From Pedobacter hiemivivus (GTDB lineage: Bacteria; Bacteroidota; Bacteroidia; Sphingobacteriales; Sphingobacteriaceae), in the NCBI RefSeq assembly GCF_004331685.1, contig NZ_SJSM01000010.1, positions 62,001-126,000 of the forward strand: a stretch of DNA of 64,000 nucleotides, read 5' to 3'. The translations under genes were made by a program, and so were the position numbers. Position 1 is the stretch's first letter; each line of letters begins with the position of its first letter. Positions 52,524 to 62,131 of this stretch are shown here, in pieces. Below the pieces are notes generated by a model. It was given only the letters and a program-made list of their open reading frames with translations, made no database searches and had not been told where the DNA came from.

Positions 52524-52680
52524 ATGTAAACTCATTTTTAAGTACATAACACACCTATCAATGGTTATTCCAAACTAACTATGTTGTCAAATTGACAGTA
52601 AACTCGCTTTATAAAAAACCATCAATATGAACTATTTATAAAAACATATATATATTAGTACAAATCAAAATTAACGACTA

Positions 52681-53139
52681 ATGAATTCTTCTAAATTAAA
52701 AGCTATGCAAATTATACTTGGTGCATTTTGCTTCGCTATAATCAGTTTTGCAATGGTAACCCTCTTATTAAATAAAGAAACCATGCACTTTAACCTGTCG
52801 ATAGCTTCGGATCGTTCGGGTCTGTATCCACTATTTCCATTAATTGGACTGGGACTTATTGTCTTTGGAAGGTCCATGTTTAATAAACTGCTGGGCAAAT
52901 TACCCGAAGGGGCTAATGCTGATGAAAAAATTGCAGGCTATCAAGCAGCTTTTATTGTCCGTTCTGCTTTTCTAGAAGGGGCCTCGCTCATGAACATCGT
53001 AGGCTTCCTAATTTCGGCAAATGCCATATTTCTAGTAGTCCCGGCAATTGCTATTGTCTTATTAATCCTTACCCGGCCAAGCAGACAAGGTGTAATAGAT
53101 ACTTTAAACTTGAGTTATCCAGACACAGAAAAATTATAA
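52681..53139 (+). CDS. Small membrane protein of unknown function
   Basis: 152 residues with four hydrophobic segments (about 8-30, 47-62, 97-117 and 120-137). Between helices lie SDRSGLYPLFPLIGLGLIVFG and PEGANADEKIAGYQAAFIVRSAFLEG (patterns in two blocks), which I do not recognise. It is the first of a three-gene operon of membrane proteins, 4 bases before the next gene. Function unknown. Confidence 0.65.
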   Translation: MNSSKLKAMQIILGAFCFAIISFAMVTLLLNKETMHFNLSIASDRSGLYPLFPLIGLGLIVFGRSMFNKLLGKLPEGANADEKIAGYQAAFIVRSAFLEGASLMNIVGFLISANAIFLVVPAIAIVLLILTRPSRQGVIDTLNLSYPDTEKL

Positions 53140-53143
53140 TATC

Positions 53144-54127
53144 ATGAACACCGGTCTATATGAAAAACTATTTGAGGAAGGCTGTATCCGACAGGAAACC
53201 TTAAATAATATCCGCGAGAAAAAACGGAATCAGCTATTCTCTTTACATTGGGAATTGAAATCTTTACTCTATCTAGGCGTAATGTTATTGAGTACCGGTC
53301 TAGGTATTTTGATCTATAAAAATATAGATACCATCGGTCATCAGATTATTCTGGCCTTCATTGCTGCGATATGCATCGGTTGTTTCTACTATTGTTACCG
53401 TCGAAAAAAGCCCTTTAACAAAGAAAAGGTAAATTCTCCTGATTCCCTTTTCGACTACCTATTGCTATTAGCGTGTCTCAGTTTCCTTATTTTTGTTGGC
53501 TATCTGCAGTTTCAATACAGCGTATTTGGGACCAATTATGGTCTCGCCACTTTTATACCCATGTTGGTGCTATTTTATGTAGCATACGACTTTGACCACC
53601 TGGGGATCCTGTCTATGGCCATCACCAATTTAGGCGTTTGGCTGGGCATCTCTGTAAATCCTATGACGCTGGTATCTGACATTGCGGAAAGTAATGGTAG
53701 ACCATTTATTTTAACCGGGCTATTTCTTGGCCTATTTTTGGTCCTTGTTGCTTTTCTTTCGGAACGTTTCCATATCAAAAAGCATTTTCATTTTACTTAT
53801 CTTCATTTTGGCACACACGTGACCTTCATTGCCCTTTTATTCGGCTATTTCTATGATTTCGAGCAGGAAATTTCTATCCTATGGATCATTTTACTCCTTG
53901 CCTTTACCTGGTACATTTATAACAATGCTATCCGACATAAATCTTTCTATTTTTTGCTTTTATGCACGATTTATTCGTACATCGCCATCTCCGCATTGGT
54001 CATTCACTTCCTGGTAAAAGGGAACGATCTCGGTGCAATTTACCTTGGCTTCTTTTATTTCATTGTTTCAGCCATCGGATTTATAAAAGTGTTAATTCAC
54101 CTAAATAAAAAAGTAAAATCGTTATGA
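53144..54127 (+). CDS. DUF2157-like polytopic membrane protein
   Basis: 327 residues, about nine membrane helices. The N-terminal part (LFEEGCIRQETLNNI, then SLLYLGVMLLSTGLGILIYKNID) follows the DUF2157 plan in which a short cytoplasmic helix precedes the membrane bundle. Long hydrophobic helices with few charged residues alternate with conserved aromatic loops. It overlaps the next gene by 4 bases. The role of DUF2157 is unknown; a transport or membrane-organising role is only a guess. Confidence 0.7.
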   Translation: MNTGLYEKLFEEGCIRQETLNNIREKKRNQLFSLHWELKSLLYLGVMLLSTGLGILIYKNIDTIGHQIILAFIAAICIGCFYYCYRRKKPFNKEKVNSPDSLFDYLLLLACLSFLIFVGYLQFQYSVFGTNYGLATFIPMLVLFYVAYDFDHLGILSMAITNLGVWLGISVNPMTLVSDIAESNGRPFILTGLFLGLFLVLVAFLSERFHIKKHFHFTYLHFGTHVTFIALLFGYFYDFEQEISILWIILLLAFTWYIYNNAIRHKSFYFLLLCTIYSYIAISALVIHFLVKGNDLGAIYLGFFYFIVSAIGFIKVLIHLNKKVKSL

Positions 54128-55311
54128 TCATCTACAATAAAGAGTGGCTTAATAGCCTTAGCATTCAGGATGAAGCCGCGATTGCATTTGCACAGGGAAA
54201 TATTGATACCGAGGAACATAATAATATAAAGGAAAAGTATCCAGTTGGCTTTTACAGTCCCAATATCTTTATGAGAGCAGGGATATTTTTGCTAACACTG
54301 ATTATCCTTAGTTTTAGCATCGGGCTTTTAAGTTTAGTGCTATCCGATTTTAAGATCATCGATTCTTTCTATTATCTTCTTTTCCTTGGTGTGGTAACTT
54401 ATGTTGCTTTAGAGTTTATGGTAATTGAAAAACGTCATTACCAGTCGGGCGCAGATGATGCATTGATGTGGGTGTCAGGCGGACTACTCCTCTTCTCCTT
54501 CATCTTTATGATGGATAATATTTTTCTTTCAAAAAATTCCGGACAAGCGGAACTTTTTATCTCTGGTTTTATCTTTTTGCTTTCTGCCTATTTTATGGCC
54601 CGATTTGCAGATACTCTAATCGCCATCACCTGCATACTTTCATTGGCCGCATTCGTTTTTTATGGATGGCTGGAGATCGGATTTTATGCCCTTCAAACAT
54701 TGCCATTTCTAATGATGATACTCTCCGGGGCAATATATTATGTAGCCAATCTGCTGCAACAACGTCAACAATACCCTTTCTACAAGAACTGCATCAGTGC
54801 CGTTAAAATGATTAGTCTGCTACTCTTGTATTTATCCGGAAACTACTTTGTTGTTCGCGAACTTGGGAGCAATCTGAGCGATGATGCATTAAAAGAAGGC
54901 CAATCTATTCCTTTTGCCTGGTTCTTTTGGTCATGGACTTTTATCATCCCATTGTTATATATTGGCTTCGGACTGAAGAAAAAAGATACGGTTTTACTCC
55001 GCGGAGGATTTATATTGGTAGCCATTGCCGCTTTTACCTTTAGAAATTATTATCATATTCTGCCAACTGAACTGGTACTTGTACTGGCAGGTATCGCTTT
55101 AATTGGGATTGCCTGGTTTACAATGAAGTATCTAAAAAGCCCTAGAAACGGCTTTACAGCTGCAGAAATAGCGGATGGGCATATCTTAGATAAGATTCAA
55201 GTCGAATCGCTTATTGTTGGGGAAACCCTTTCCAGTCAGCCGGTTGGTGCAGATGCTCACCGTATGGGCGGTGGAAATTTTGGCGGCGGAGGCTCCAGCG
55301 GTAGTTTCTAA
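54124..55311 (+). CDS. Membrane protein with Gly/Ser-rich C-terminal tail
   Basis: 395 residues, about nine membrane helices from residue ~50 to ~340, with no signal peptide. The C-terminal end is a Gly-rich tail (GGGNFGGGGSSGSF) as seen in TPM_phosphatase-type membrane proteins, but the thylakoid/TPM domain itself is missing. It overlaps the DUF2157-like gene by 4 bases and is the last gene of the operon. The pair is probably a membrane complex. Function unknown. Confidence 0.7.
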   Translation: MIIYNKEWLNSLSIQDEAAIAFAQGNIDTEEHNNIKEKYPVGFYSPNIFMRAGIFLLTLIILSFSIGLLSLVLSDFKIIDSFYYLLFLGVVTYVALEFMVIEKRHYQSGADDALMWVSGGLLLFSFIFMMDNIFLSKNSGQAELFISGFIFLLSAYFMARFADTLIAITCILSLAAFVFYGWLEIGFYALQTLPFLMMILSGAIYYVANLLQQRQQYPFYKNCISAVKMISLLLLYLSGNYFVVRELGSNLSDDALKEGQSIPFAWFFWSWTFIIPLLYIGFGLKKKDTVLLRGGFILVAIAAFTFRNYYHILPTELVLVLAGIALIGIAWFTMKYLKSPRNGFTAAEIADGHILDKIQVESLIVGETLSSQPVGADAHRMGGGNFGGGGSSGSF

Positions 55312-55338
55312 CGCCTATCGCTTTTCGTTAATCTTACG

Positions 55339-55346
55339 TACCTTTG
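55339..55346 (+). promoter_or_regulatory. Candidate -7 element for the M16 peptidase gene
   Basis: TACCTTTG matches TAnnTTTG and ends 7 bases before the ATG at 55354. With the usual spacing the transcript would start at or within two or three bases of the ATG, giving an almost leaderless mRNA. TTTTCG at 55322-55327 is a possible weak -33 element. Confidence 0.45.
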
Positions 55347-55353
55347 CCCCTTT

Positions 55354-56583
55354 ATGGAATACAACGTTCATACTTTGCCAAATGGCATCCGCTTACTTCA
55401 TGTACCTTCTGCATCGGCAATATCTCATGCTTGCATCATCATAAACAGTGGTTCTAGGGATGAGGCGGAAGAAAAATCTGGCCTTGCCCATTTTATTGAG
55501 CACCTGGTATTTAAGCGCACAGAAAAGCGTAACACGAATCAGATCCTGAACAGGCTGGAAAGTGTGGGTGCCGACTTAAATGCGTATACGACCAAAGAAT
55601 ATACCTGCATTCATGCTTCCTTTCTTAATCCTTATCTAGATAGGACTCTGGAGCTATTTAATGATATTGTTTTTCATTCTACCTTCCCGGATGATGAGAT
55701 GGAAAAAGAAAAGAGTGTCATCCTTGACGAGATTTCATCTTACCTCGATCAGCCCGAGGAAGCGATATGTGATGATTTTGAAGATCAGCTTTGGGCGGGA
55801 CATCCACTGGGAAGAAATATACTGGGGACTACCGAAAGCGTAACTAAGCTGGATAAAAAAGATATTCTACAGTTCATTAAAGACAACTATCACACAGATA
55901 AAATAGTGGTTGCTGTACTGGGAAACTACACCTTAAACAAAGTTGTAAAGGTTGGATCAAAGCACTATTCAGATATCCCAGCCAACCTACATGTTTTATC
56001 TAGAATTCCTCCCGCAAAGAATCTTGTAACGTCTCAATCCTTTCAAAAACCTATTCAACAGGCACATGCCATGATGGGTACCCAAGCCTATTCCTTACAC
56101 CATCCTTATAAAACAGGTCTTTTATTGTTAAACAACCTGATTGGTGGAACAGGAATGAGCTCTATTTTGAACTTACAAATACGCGAAAAATACGGCATTG
56201 CCTATACCATTGAAACTGGATACAGCCCGCTTAGTGACACCGGTATTTTTACCTTGTATTTTGGTACAGATAAAGAGAAGGTAAGCAGGGCATGGTCGCT
56301 AATTCTTAAGGAATTTAAAAAGATCAAGGATCATCCTCTGACCGAAGTTCAGCTCCAAAAGGCGAAAAATAAGTTTATTGGTCAAATAGCGCTGGGCGAA
56401 GAAAACAGGATCGGCCTGATTGTAGCAATGGCAAAAAGCTTGATTGATTATGACAAAATCGATGATCTTGAGACTGTATTTAAGAAGATTCAGGCGGTTA
56501 GCACCAGTGATATGGCCAATATTGCCAACGAAATATTAGATGAAAGTAATCTTACATCGCTAACCTTTTATCCTTTAGGGTAA
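55354..56583 (+). CDS. M16-family zinc metallopeptidase
   Basis: 409 residues. The inverted zinc motif HFIEH (46-50) and the later Glu in EKSVILDEIS are the M16 active site; ALMGTQAY-like and GGTGMSSILNLQIREKYGIAY segments in the C-terminal half are also typical. Most similar in size and layout to the bacterial processing-peptidase type (YmxG/PqqL-like small form). No signal peptide, so cytoplasmic. Downstream def begins 18 bases after its stop but may have its own promoter. Confident family call, substrate unknown. Confidence 0.92.
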   Translation: MEYNVHTLPNGIRLLHVPSASAISHACIIINSGSRDEAEEKSGLAHFIEHLVFKRTEKRNTNQILNRLESVGADLNAYTTKEYTCIHASFLNPYLDRTLELFNDIVFHSTFPDDEMEKEKSVILDEISSYLDQPEEAICDDFEDQLWAGHPLGRNILGTTESVTKLDKKDILQFIKDNYHTDKIVVAVLGNYTLNKVVKVGSKHYSDIPANLHVLSRIPPAKNLVTSQSFQKPIQQAHAMMGTQAYSLHHPYKTGLLLLNNLIGGTGMSSILNLQIREKYGIAYTIETGYSPLSDTGIFTLYFGTDKEKVSRAWSLILKEFKKIKDHPLTEVQLQKAKNKFIGQIALGEENRIGLIVAMAKSLIDYDKIDDLETVFKKIQAVSTSDMANIANEILDESNLTSLTFYPLG

Positions 56584-56589
56584 TATTTG

Positions 56590-56597
56590 TACTTTTG
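56590..56597 (+). promoter_or_regulatory. Candidate -7 element for def
   Basis: TACTTTTG matches TAnnTTTG and ends 4 bases before the def ATG (56602). Transcription would start at or very near the ATG, so the def message from this promoter would be leaderless or nearly so. No -33 element is obvious. Confidence 0.4.
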
Positions 56598-56601
56598 TAC
56601 C

Positions 56602-57162
56602 ATGAAATTTCCCATTATAGCTTACGGAGATCCGGTTCTTAAAAAAGTGTGCGCACCAATTGATGAGAATTATCCGGATCTAAAACAATTAATCAGCAAC
56701 ATGTTCGAAACCATGTACCACGCGCATGGCGTTGGGCTGGCCGCTCCACAGGTGGGTTTGCCGATACGCTTATTCATCGTAGATACCGGGGCTGATGAGA
56801 ATGATAAAAACAAGTTTAAAAAGGTTTTCATCAATGCCGAAATCATCGAAGAAAGCGGTGAGCCATGGGCTTTTAATGAAGGTTGCTTAAGTATCCCTGA
56901 CGTTAGAGAAGATGTAATGCGTAAGCCTAACGTCCGTATCAAATACTTCGATGAGAACTGGGTACAACACGAGGAAGAAGTTACTGGAATGCCTGCACGT
57001 GTGATCCAACACGAATACGATCACATTGAAGGAAAGCTATTTACAGACACTTTAAGTTTATTGCGTAAAAGAATGCTGAAAAGTAAATTGGATGCGATTT
57101 CTAAAGGAAATATAAAGGCTGACTATAAGATGCGTTTTCCAAATCAGAGCAAAAAGCGCTAG
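56602..57162 (+). CDS. def: Peptide deformylase
   Basis: 186 residues from ATG 56602; a TTG five codons upstream is less likely. The three deformylase motifs are present: GVGLAAPQVGL, EGCLSIP and QHEYDHIEG with the metal-binding Cys and two His. It removes the formyl group from nascent N-terminal methionine in the cytoplasm. Its stop shares a CTAG with the stop of the converging gene 57159-57800. Essential housekeeping gene, very confident. Confidence 0.96.
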   Translation: MKFPIIAYGDPVLKKVCAPIDENYPDLKQLISNMFETMYHAHGVGLAAPQVGLPIRLFIVDTGADENDKNKFKKVFINAEIIEESGEPWAFNEGCLSIPDVREDVMRKPNVRIKYFDENWVQHEEEVTGMPARVIQHEYDHIEGKLFTDTLSLLRKRMLKSKLDAISKGNIKADYKMRFPNQSKKR

Positions 57163-57800
57163 TTGCTTTCGCTTCTAACCTTATCTCCTTTAAAGATAGA
57201 TTGCATCAACTTACCCCATGCAAATGGGTTTAATAACGGATTGGTTTGAACCATGTTCTTGTTTAAAGCACGATCATGGTTTAACCGGTTGTTGATACTT
57301 TGAATTTCACCCCCGTCTCTTGGAAGGGTCATCATTAATCCCCCAAGGCTCTCAGAAGAAAGATTTCGAGCCGCAATGGCATAATCATCATCCGCGATCT
57401 TCATGGACATAAAATCCCTTGTAAAGTCTTCTACAGTTGCCCATGGGTAAACTCTTACGGTTGGTAGATTTACAATTTCTGCCTTCATTTTAACCATGGC
57501 AGTGTATTTACTGTCATTAATTTGCGAAGGAATAGCCAACAGTAAGTCTTTATAACCAACTGCGCTGTATAATATCGTGTCTCCTGGATGTGCTATAAAA
57601 GAGAAATAGCCTTTATAATTTGCGGCATAGCGTTGTTCCTTATTGGTTAAATTGGTAACCGTTACATAAGGAACAACAGTATTGCTATCCACATCGGTAA
57701 TAATTCCGGCGAATTGAATCAATTGTTTCTCCTTAGTAATTTGCTGTGCAAATACAGAAGAAACAAAAAGAGACAACATGATGGTTAGCAAATACTTCAT
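57159..57800 (-). CDS. Exported carboxypeptidase-D-regulatory-like protein
   Basis: 213 residues with a signal peptide (cleavage near FAQQ, residue 19-20). Residues ~28-105 form a carboxypeptidase regulatory-like beta domain: FAGIITDVDSNTVVPYVTV, NYKGYFSFIAHPGDTILYSAVGYKD in two blocks. The rest is unrecognised and charged. In Bacteroidota such proteins often associate with the outer membrane. It may be a surface or assembly factor; no neighbours clarify its job. Confidence 0.75.
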   Translation of the reverse strand: MKYLLTIMLSLFVSSVFAQQITKEKQLIQFAGIITDVDSNTVVPYVTVTNLTNKEQRYAANYKGYFSFIAHPGDTILYSAVGYKDLLLAIPSQINDSKYTAMVKMKAEIVNLPTVRVYPWATVEDFTRDFMSMKIADDDYAIAARNLSSESLGGLMMTLPRDGGEIQSINNRLNHDRALNKNMVQTNPLLNPFAWGKLMQSIFKGDKVRSESN

Positions 57801-57854
57801 ATTACAAAAATAGCTGTTATAAATAAAACGGCTAGTTAAATTGTGTTAAATCAT

Positions 57855-58100
57855 TTAAACCGACTCTGTCAGGTTTATTGCTTCAACTGCGGTAATTTGA
57901 GGAACAGCTTTCATAATTGCTTGCTCAATCCCTGCTTTCATAGTCATCACACTCATTTTGCACGATCCGCAGTTACCCAATAATTTCAATCTAACTACAT
58001 TTTTCGCCGTAATCTCCTCGATAGCAACATCTCCACCATCAGCAATTAAATATGGGCGGATAGTTTCTAATGCTTCCTCTACTTTTTCTGTTAAATTCAT
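57855..58100 (-). CDS. NifU C-terminal-domain (Nfu) iron-sulfur protein
   Basis: 81 residues. The Nfu domain is complete: TIRPYLIADGGDVAIEEI and the cluster-binding CxxC in NCGSCKMSVMTMK. Nfu carries [4Fe-4S] clusters and passes them to target enzymes. It follows the Mrp gene by 51 bases on the same strand, a frequent pair for iron-sulfur delivery. Size fits a stand-alone Nfu. Confident. Confidence 0.93.
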   Translation of the reverse strand: MNLTEKVEEALETIRPYLIADGGDVAIEEITAKNVVRLKLLGNCGSCKMSVMTMKAGIEQAIMKAVPQITAVEAINLTESV

Positions 58101-58151
58101 TTTGGTATATTAAAATATAAAAATAGTAATTTTTTTCCTCATTTAGCATCA

Positions 58152-59243
58152 TTATTCAGCAACCAGAGGAGAGGCTGCTACGGTTTGCGCATTATTAATA
58201 GCAATTTGTTGTGCAACCCGACCCGCAATTTCAGCAAAAGACACTGCTATTTTGTTGTCTTTGTCTAAAGCCACTGGCCTACCACTATCACCGCCAGCAG
58301 TAATGCTTTGTACAATCGGAATCTCTCCCAGAAATGGTACCGCAAACGATTTTGCCAATTCCTTACCACCGTCTTTTCCAAAAATATAATATTTATTGTC
58401 TGGCAGCTCTTCTGGCGTAAAATAAGCCATGTTTTCTATCACTCCCAATACAGGAATGTTAATGCTCGGCATTTTAAACATCGCCAATCCTTTACGTGTA
58501 TCAGCCAAAGCCACCTGCTGAGGGGTCGTCACAATCACAGCTCCTGCAATAGGAAAGCTTTGCGTAATGGTAATGTGAATATCGCCTGTTCCCGGGGGTA
58601 GATCCACAATCAGGTAATCCAGCTCGCCCCAGTCGGCATCGTTAAATAGTTGCTTTACTGCATTAGATGCCATTGGTCCACGCCATGGTACTGGCTGATC
58701 TGGATCTGCAAAGAAGCCTAGAGAAAGGAGTTTTATACCATACTTCTCTATCGGCATGATTAAAGTTTTGCCATCTTCAGTTTCTCTTGCAGATGGTTTT
58801 GCACCTACAAGGTCAAACATAATCGGCACAGATGGTCCATAAATATCGGCATCTATAAGACCCACCTTCGCACCATCAGCAGCAAGGGTAATCGCCAGGT
58901 TACTGGCCACTGTAGATTTACCAACTCCACCTTTACCCGAAGAAACCAAAATAATATTTCGGATTGCTTTTAGCTGTGTGGTATCCATCGGCTTGGTTAC
59001 TCTAGAAGTAATATTAATCTCTACCTCTGCTTCCTGACTCACGAAGTGCTTAACGGCATTTAAACATGCATTTTTAAGCATATCCTTCATGGGACAAGCA
59101 GGGGTGGTCAACTCTAAGGTGAAACTTACCTGTTTATCTACTATTTTTAGGTCTTTGATCATGTTCAGCGTAACCAAATCTTTCTTAAGATCTGGATCCT
59201 CAACATTTCTCAAAGCGGCTAGAACTTGTTCTGGGCTAATCAT
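58152..59243 (-). CDS. mrp: Mrp/NBP35-family iron-sulfur carrier ATPase
   Basis: 363 residues from ATG 59243 (an additional ATG just before it is in frame). N-terminal DUF59 domain (LRNVEDPDLKKDLVTL) is followed by the P-loop SGKGGVGKSTVASNL and the ATPase motifs VGLIDADIYGPSVP and DYLIVDLPPGTGD. The usual CxxC near the C-terminus is not evident, as in many Mrp homologues. It is an ATP-dependent iron-sulfur carrier in the cytoplasm, coupled to the Nfu gene downstream. Confidence 0.93.
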   Translation of the reverse strand: MISPEQVLAALRNVEDPDLKKDLVTLNMIKDLKIVDKQVSFTLELTTPACPMKDMLKNACLNAVKHFVSQEAEVEINITSRVTKPMDTTQLKAIRNIILVSSGKGGVGKSTVASNLAITLAADGAKVGLIDADIYGPSVPIMFDLVGAKPSARETEDGKTLIMPIEKYGIKLLSLGFFADPDQPVPWRGPMASNAVKQLFNDADWGELDYLIVDLPPGTGDIHITITQSFPIAGAVIVTTPQQVALADTRKGLAMFKMPSINIPVLGVIENMAYFTPEELPDNKYYIFGKDGGKELAKSFAVPFLGEIPIVQSITAGGDSGRPVALDKDNKIAVSFAEIAGRVAQQIAINNAQTVAASPLVAE

Positions 59244-59362
59244 CATTATTCAAAATTAACAAAAGACGGCCACAATTAATTTTAAATGCCCCTTTTTATT
59301 GTAATTTTAACACGAAATAAACATTTGAGTTTAACGTTTAGCAATAAAATCTATTTCATAGC

Positions 59363-61510
59363 ATGCATCTTCCAAAAATTAACATCCCTAAAAAGTACAT
59401 AAAGACCGGAGCGTGGGTATTGGGGATTTTTCTTCTTTTGCTCATCATTGGGGGTGTTATTGCCTATACCAAAAGAGAGGCCCTTTTAACAAAAATGATG
59501 GCAAAGGCCATTACAAAGGCCGAAAATGATTATGGACTTGATGTTAAAATTGCTGAATATGGATTTAATGGACTGAGTACGGTTCATATGAAAAACATCT
59601 CGGTAGTCCCCAAAGACCGAGACACCCTGACCACCATAAACGACATGACCATTGGCGTTAAGCTTTTTCCATTGATTTTTGGTGACGTTAAACTATCCGA
59701 AATTAATTTAAACGTAGGCAAGCTAAATGTAGTTTTCAGAGACTCTTTAAGCAATCTGGACTTCATCCTGAAAAGAAAGAAGAAAGACAGCACAGAAAAT
59801 AAAACGAAAACAGGTCTCGCCGATCTTGCTCATAACCTGCTAAATCAGGTTTTATATAAGATCCCTGACAATATGAAAATCACAGATTTTCTATTGAATG
59901 TAAACGATAACGATACTGCAAAGCTTAGTTTTTTGACGACGAAAGCCACGATTGACGATGGTGACTTAAACTCAACGATTTTAGTAAATGGCACTGAGTC
60001 TACCTGGCACATTAACGGAACGGTAAAACCCGGAAAGAAACAATTGGACATCATGTTGTTTGCAGACAATAAAAAGGTAGAATTGCCTTATCTGGATCGT
60101 AAGTTACGTGCTAAATTGAGCTTTGATACGGTAAGAACGGAAATGAAAAATGCCGAATTTAGTGGTGATGATTTCAAAATATCAGGCTCCTGGTCGATAA
60201 AAAACTTACTGATCAACCATCCTAAAATCGCAGCAAACGACATCGTCGTTTCAAATGCGAAGATTGATGCTGATATGCTTATTGGAAAGAATTTTGTTGC
60301 ATTAGACAGCTCTTCAACCGTTTTTCTTCAAAAAGCAACTCTTCACCCCTATTTAAAATACACTTTATCGCCCAACAAAATTTATGAGGTAAAACTTCGT
60401 GCACCGGAACAGGATGCACAAGAAATTTTAACGGCTTTTCCGCAAGGGTTGTTTGAGTCTCTTGATGGAATGCAGGTAACTGGGAAGATCCGTTATGACC
60501 TTGATTTTTACCTTGACAGTTCGCTTCCGGACAGTGTAAAATTCAATTCCTCGCTGACACCTACTAATTTTAAGATCCTTAAATGGGGAAAAACGGATCT
60601 TCAAAAGATCAATGGAGACTTTGTTTACACGCCATACGAGCGTGGGAAACCTATGCGTGATATTTTAATCGGCCCCGCTAACCCGAATTACACACCATTA
60701 TCAGAGGTATCCAGCAACTTTAAAAATGCTATTCTGACCTCTGAAGACCCTTCTTTCTTTACCCATAAGGGCTTTGTACAGGAATCTATCCGTAAATCTA
60801 TTGCGGTCAATTTTAAGGCAAAGAAATTTGTTAGGGGTGGAAGCACCATTTCCATGCAATTGGTGAAAAACGTCTTCTTGAGCAGACAAAAAACACTGTC
60901 CCGAAAAGCAGAAGAAATTCTTATTGTTTGGTTGATTGAAAACAACCGCCTGGTGAGCAAAAATCGGATGCTAGAGGTTTATTTTAACATCATAGAAATG
61001 GGCCAGAATATATATGGGATTGGAGAAGCAACCAGGTATTATTTTGGCAAAAAACCTTCTGATCTGAACATTGGAGAAGGAATTTTTCTGGCCAACATCG
61101 TACCCAGGCCTAAAATAGCCTTATATAAATTCAAAGATGATGGCGGGCTTAAAGACTACCTTTATCCTTACTTTAAGTTTATTGGAAAGATTATGGCAGG
61201 AAGAGGCCTAACAGCAACAGACAGCAGCGGATACGGCTTTTACAATGTCCGCCTGCGCGAAGGATTGAGAAAGTACTTGCTTCCTGATTCTACAAAAATA
61301 GATACGAATGCATTTGACAATGATGATCCGCTACCGACTATCGAAACTCATGATGCACCAAAAAGCTTATTTGACCGGATATTTGGCAAACAGAAAAAAG
61401 ACACTACTGCAGTAAAAACAGACACGACCAAAACAAGAAAAGAATTGAGGCAGGAACGTCGCGAACAACGGAAAAAAGAAAAAGAACAGGAGAAGGCAAA
61501 ACAGCTGTAA
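59363..61510 (+). CDS. AsmA-like domain fused to a GT51 peptidoglycan transglycosylase
   Basis: 715 residues. One N-terminal membrane helix (about 18-38) anchors a beta-rich AsmA-like region (residues ~45-440), then a glycosyltransferase family 51 domain with catalytic EDPSFFTHKG (Glu ~460), GGSTISMQLVKN (~491), SRKAEEI and LEVYFNIIEMG. There is no transpeptidase domain. The C-terminal ~70 residues are a Lys/Arg/Glu-rich tail. GT51 polymerises lipid II into glycan strands at the outer face of the membrane. The AsmA-like part is unusual compared with MtgA (about 240 residues) and may link wall synthesis to outer-membrane traffic. hpt starts 5 bases downstream. Confidence 0.85.
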   Translation: MHLPKINIPKKYIKTGAWVLGIFLLLLIIGGVIAYTKREALLTKMMAKAITKAENDYGLDVKIAEYGFNGLSTVHMKNISVVPKDRDTLTTINDMTIGVKLFPLIFGDVKLSEINLNVGKLNVVFRDSLSNLDFILKRKKKDSTENKTKTGLADLAHNLLNQVLYKIPDNMKITDFLLNVNDNDTAKLSFLTTKATIDDGDLNSTILVNGTESTWHINGTVKPGKKQLDIMLFADNKKVELPYLDRKLRAKLSFDTVRTEMKNAEFSGDDFKISGSWSIKNLLINHPKIAANDIVVSNAKIDADMLIGKNFVALDSSSTVFLQKATLHPYLKYTLSPNKIYEVKLRAPEQDAQEILTAFPQGLFESLDGMQVTGKIRYDLDFYLDSSLPDSVKFNSSLTPTNFKILKWGKTDLQKINGDFVYTPYERGKPMRDILIGPANPNYTPLSEVSSNFKNAILTSEDPSFFTHKGFVQESIRKSIAVNFKAKKFVRGGSTISMQLVKNVFLSRQKTLSRKAEEILIVWLIENNRLVSKNRMLEVYFNIIEMGQNIYGIGEATRYYFGKKPSDLNIGEGIFLANIVPRPKIALYKFKDDGGLKDYLYPYFKFIGKIMAGRGLTATDSSGYGFYNVRLREGLRKYLLPDSTKIDTNAFDNDDPLPTIETHDAPKSLFDRIFGKQKKDTTAVKTDTTKTRKELRQERREQRKKEKEQEKAKQL

Positions 61511-61515
61511 GTAAT

Positions 61516-62073
61516 ATGAACAATATTGAAATAGAGGATAGAACCTTTGAAATTCTTTTAGAGAACCACACCATCAGCAAACGGACCCGTTTAATCGGTA
61601 TACAAATCAATGTTGACTACGAAAAAAGATGTCCCGTATTTATTGGTGTATTAAATGGTAGCTTTTTATTTATGGCCGATCTGCTGAAGGAGGTCGAGAT
61701 TCCTTGTGAAATTGGCTTCATTAGAGTTTCCTCCTATGAAGGTGCCGAAAGCAGTGGAAGCATAAAAGAAGCATTTGGGCTACCAGACAACCTGCACAAT
61801 CGAGACATCATCATTGTGGAAGATATTGTAGATAGCGGCCTTACACTCAATTACGTCATTAACGAGATCCAGAAGCAAGTCCCTGCATCAGTTAAAGTGT
61901 GCAGCCTTTTATTCAAACCTGCAGCCTTAAAAGTGCCAATAAAAGAGCTTGAATACGTAGGTTTTGAAATCGCAAATGAGTTTGTGGTGGGTTATGGTTT
62001 AGACTATGTCGGGCTTGGCCGAAACCTAAAAGATATCTACAGAGAGAAAACTGTTCTCTCTCCCTTACCTTAA
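61516..62073 (+). CDS. hpt: Hypoxanthine phosphoribosyltransferase
   Basis: 185 residues. The PRPP loop IIIVEDIVDSGLTL is at about 98-111, with VFIGVLNGSFLFMADL upstream and the late VGYGLDYVGLGRNL typical of the bacterial enzyme. It converts hypoxanthine (and often guanine) plus PRPP to the nucleotide in purine salvage, in the cytoplasm. It follows the transglycosylase gene by 5 bases, so they are probably cotranscribed, though the pathways are unrelated. Confident. Confidence 0.94.
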   Translation: MNNIEIEDRTFEILLENHTISKRTRLIGIQINVDYEKRCPVFIGVLNGSFLFMADLLKEVEIPCEIGFIRVSSYEGAESSGSIKEAFGLPDNLHNRDIIIVEDIVDSGLTLNYVINEIQKQVPASVKVCSLLFKPAALKVPIKELEYVGFEIANEFVVGYGLDYVGLGRNLKDIYREKTVLSPLP

Positions 62074-62131
62074 ATGTAATTTTTTTTTCACAATTTTGTG
62101 AAAACATACATCTTAATATCAATCTATATCA

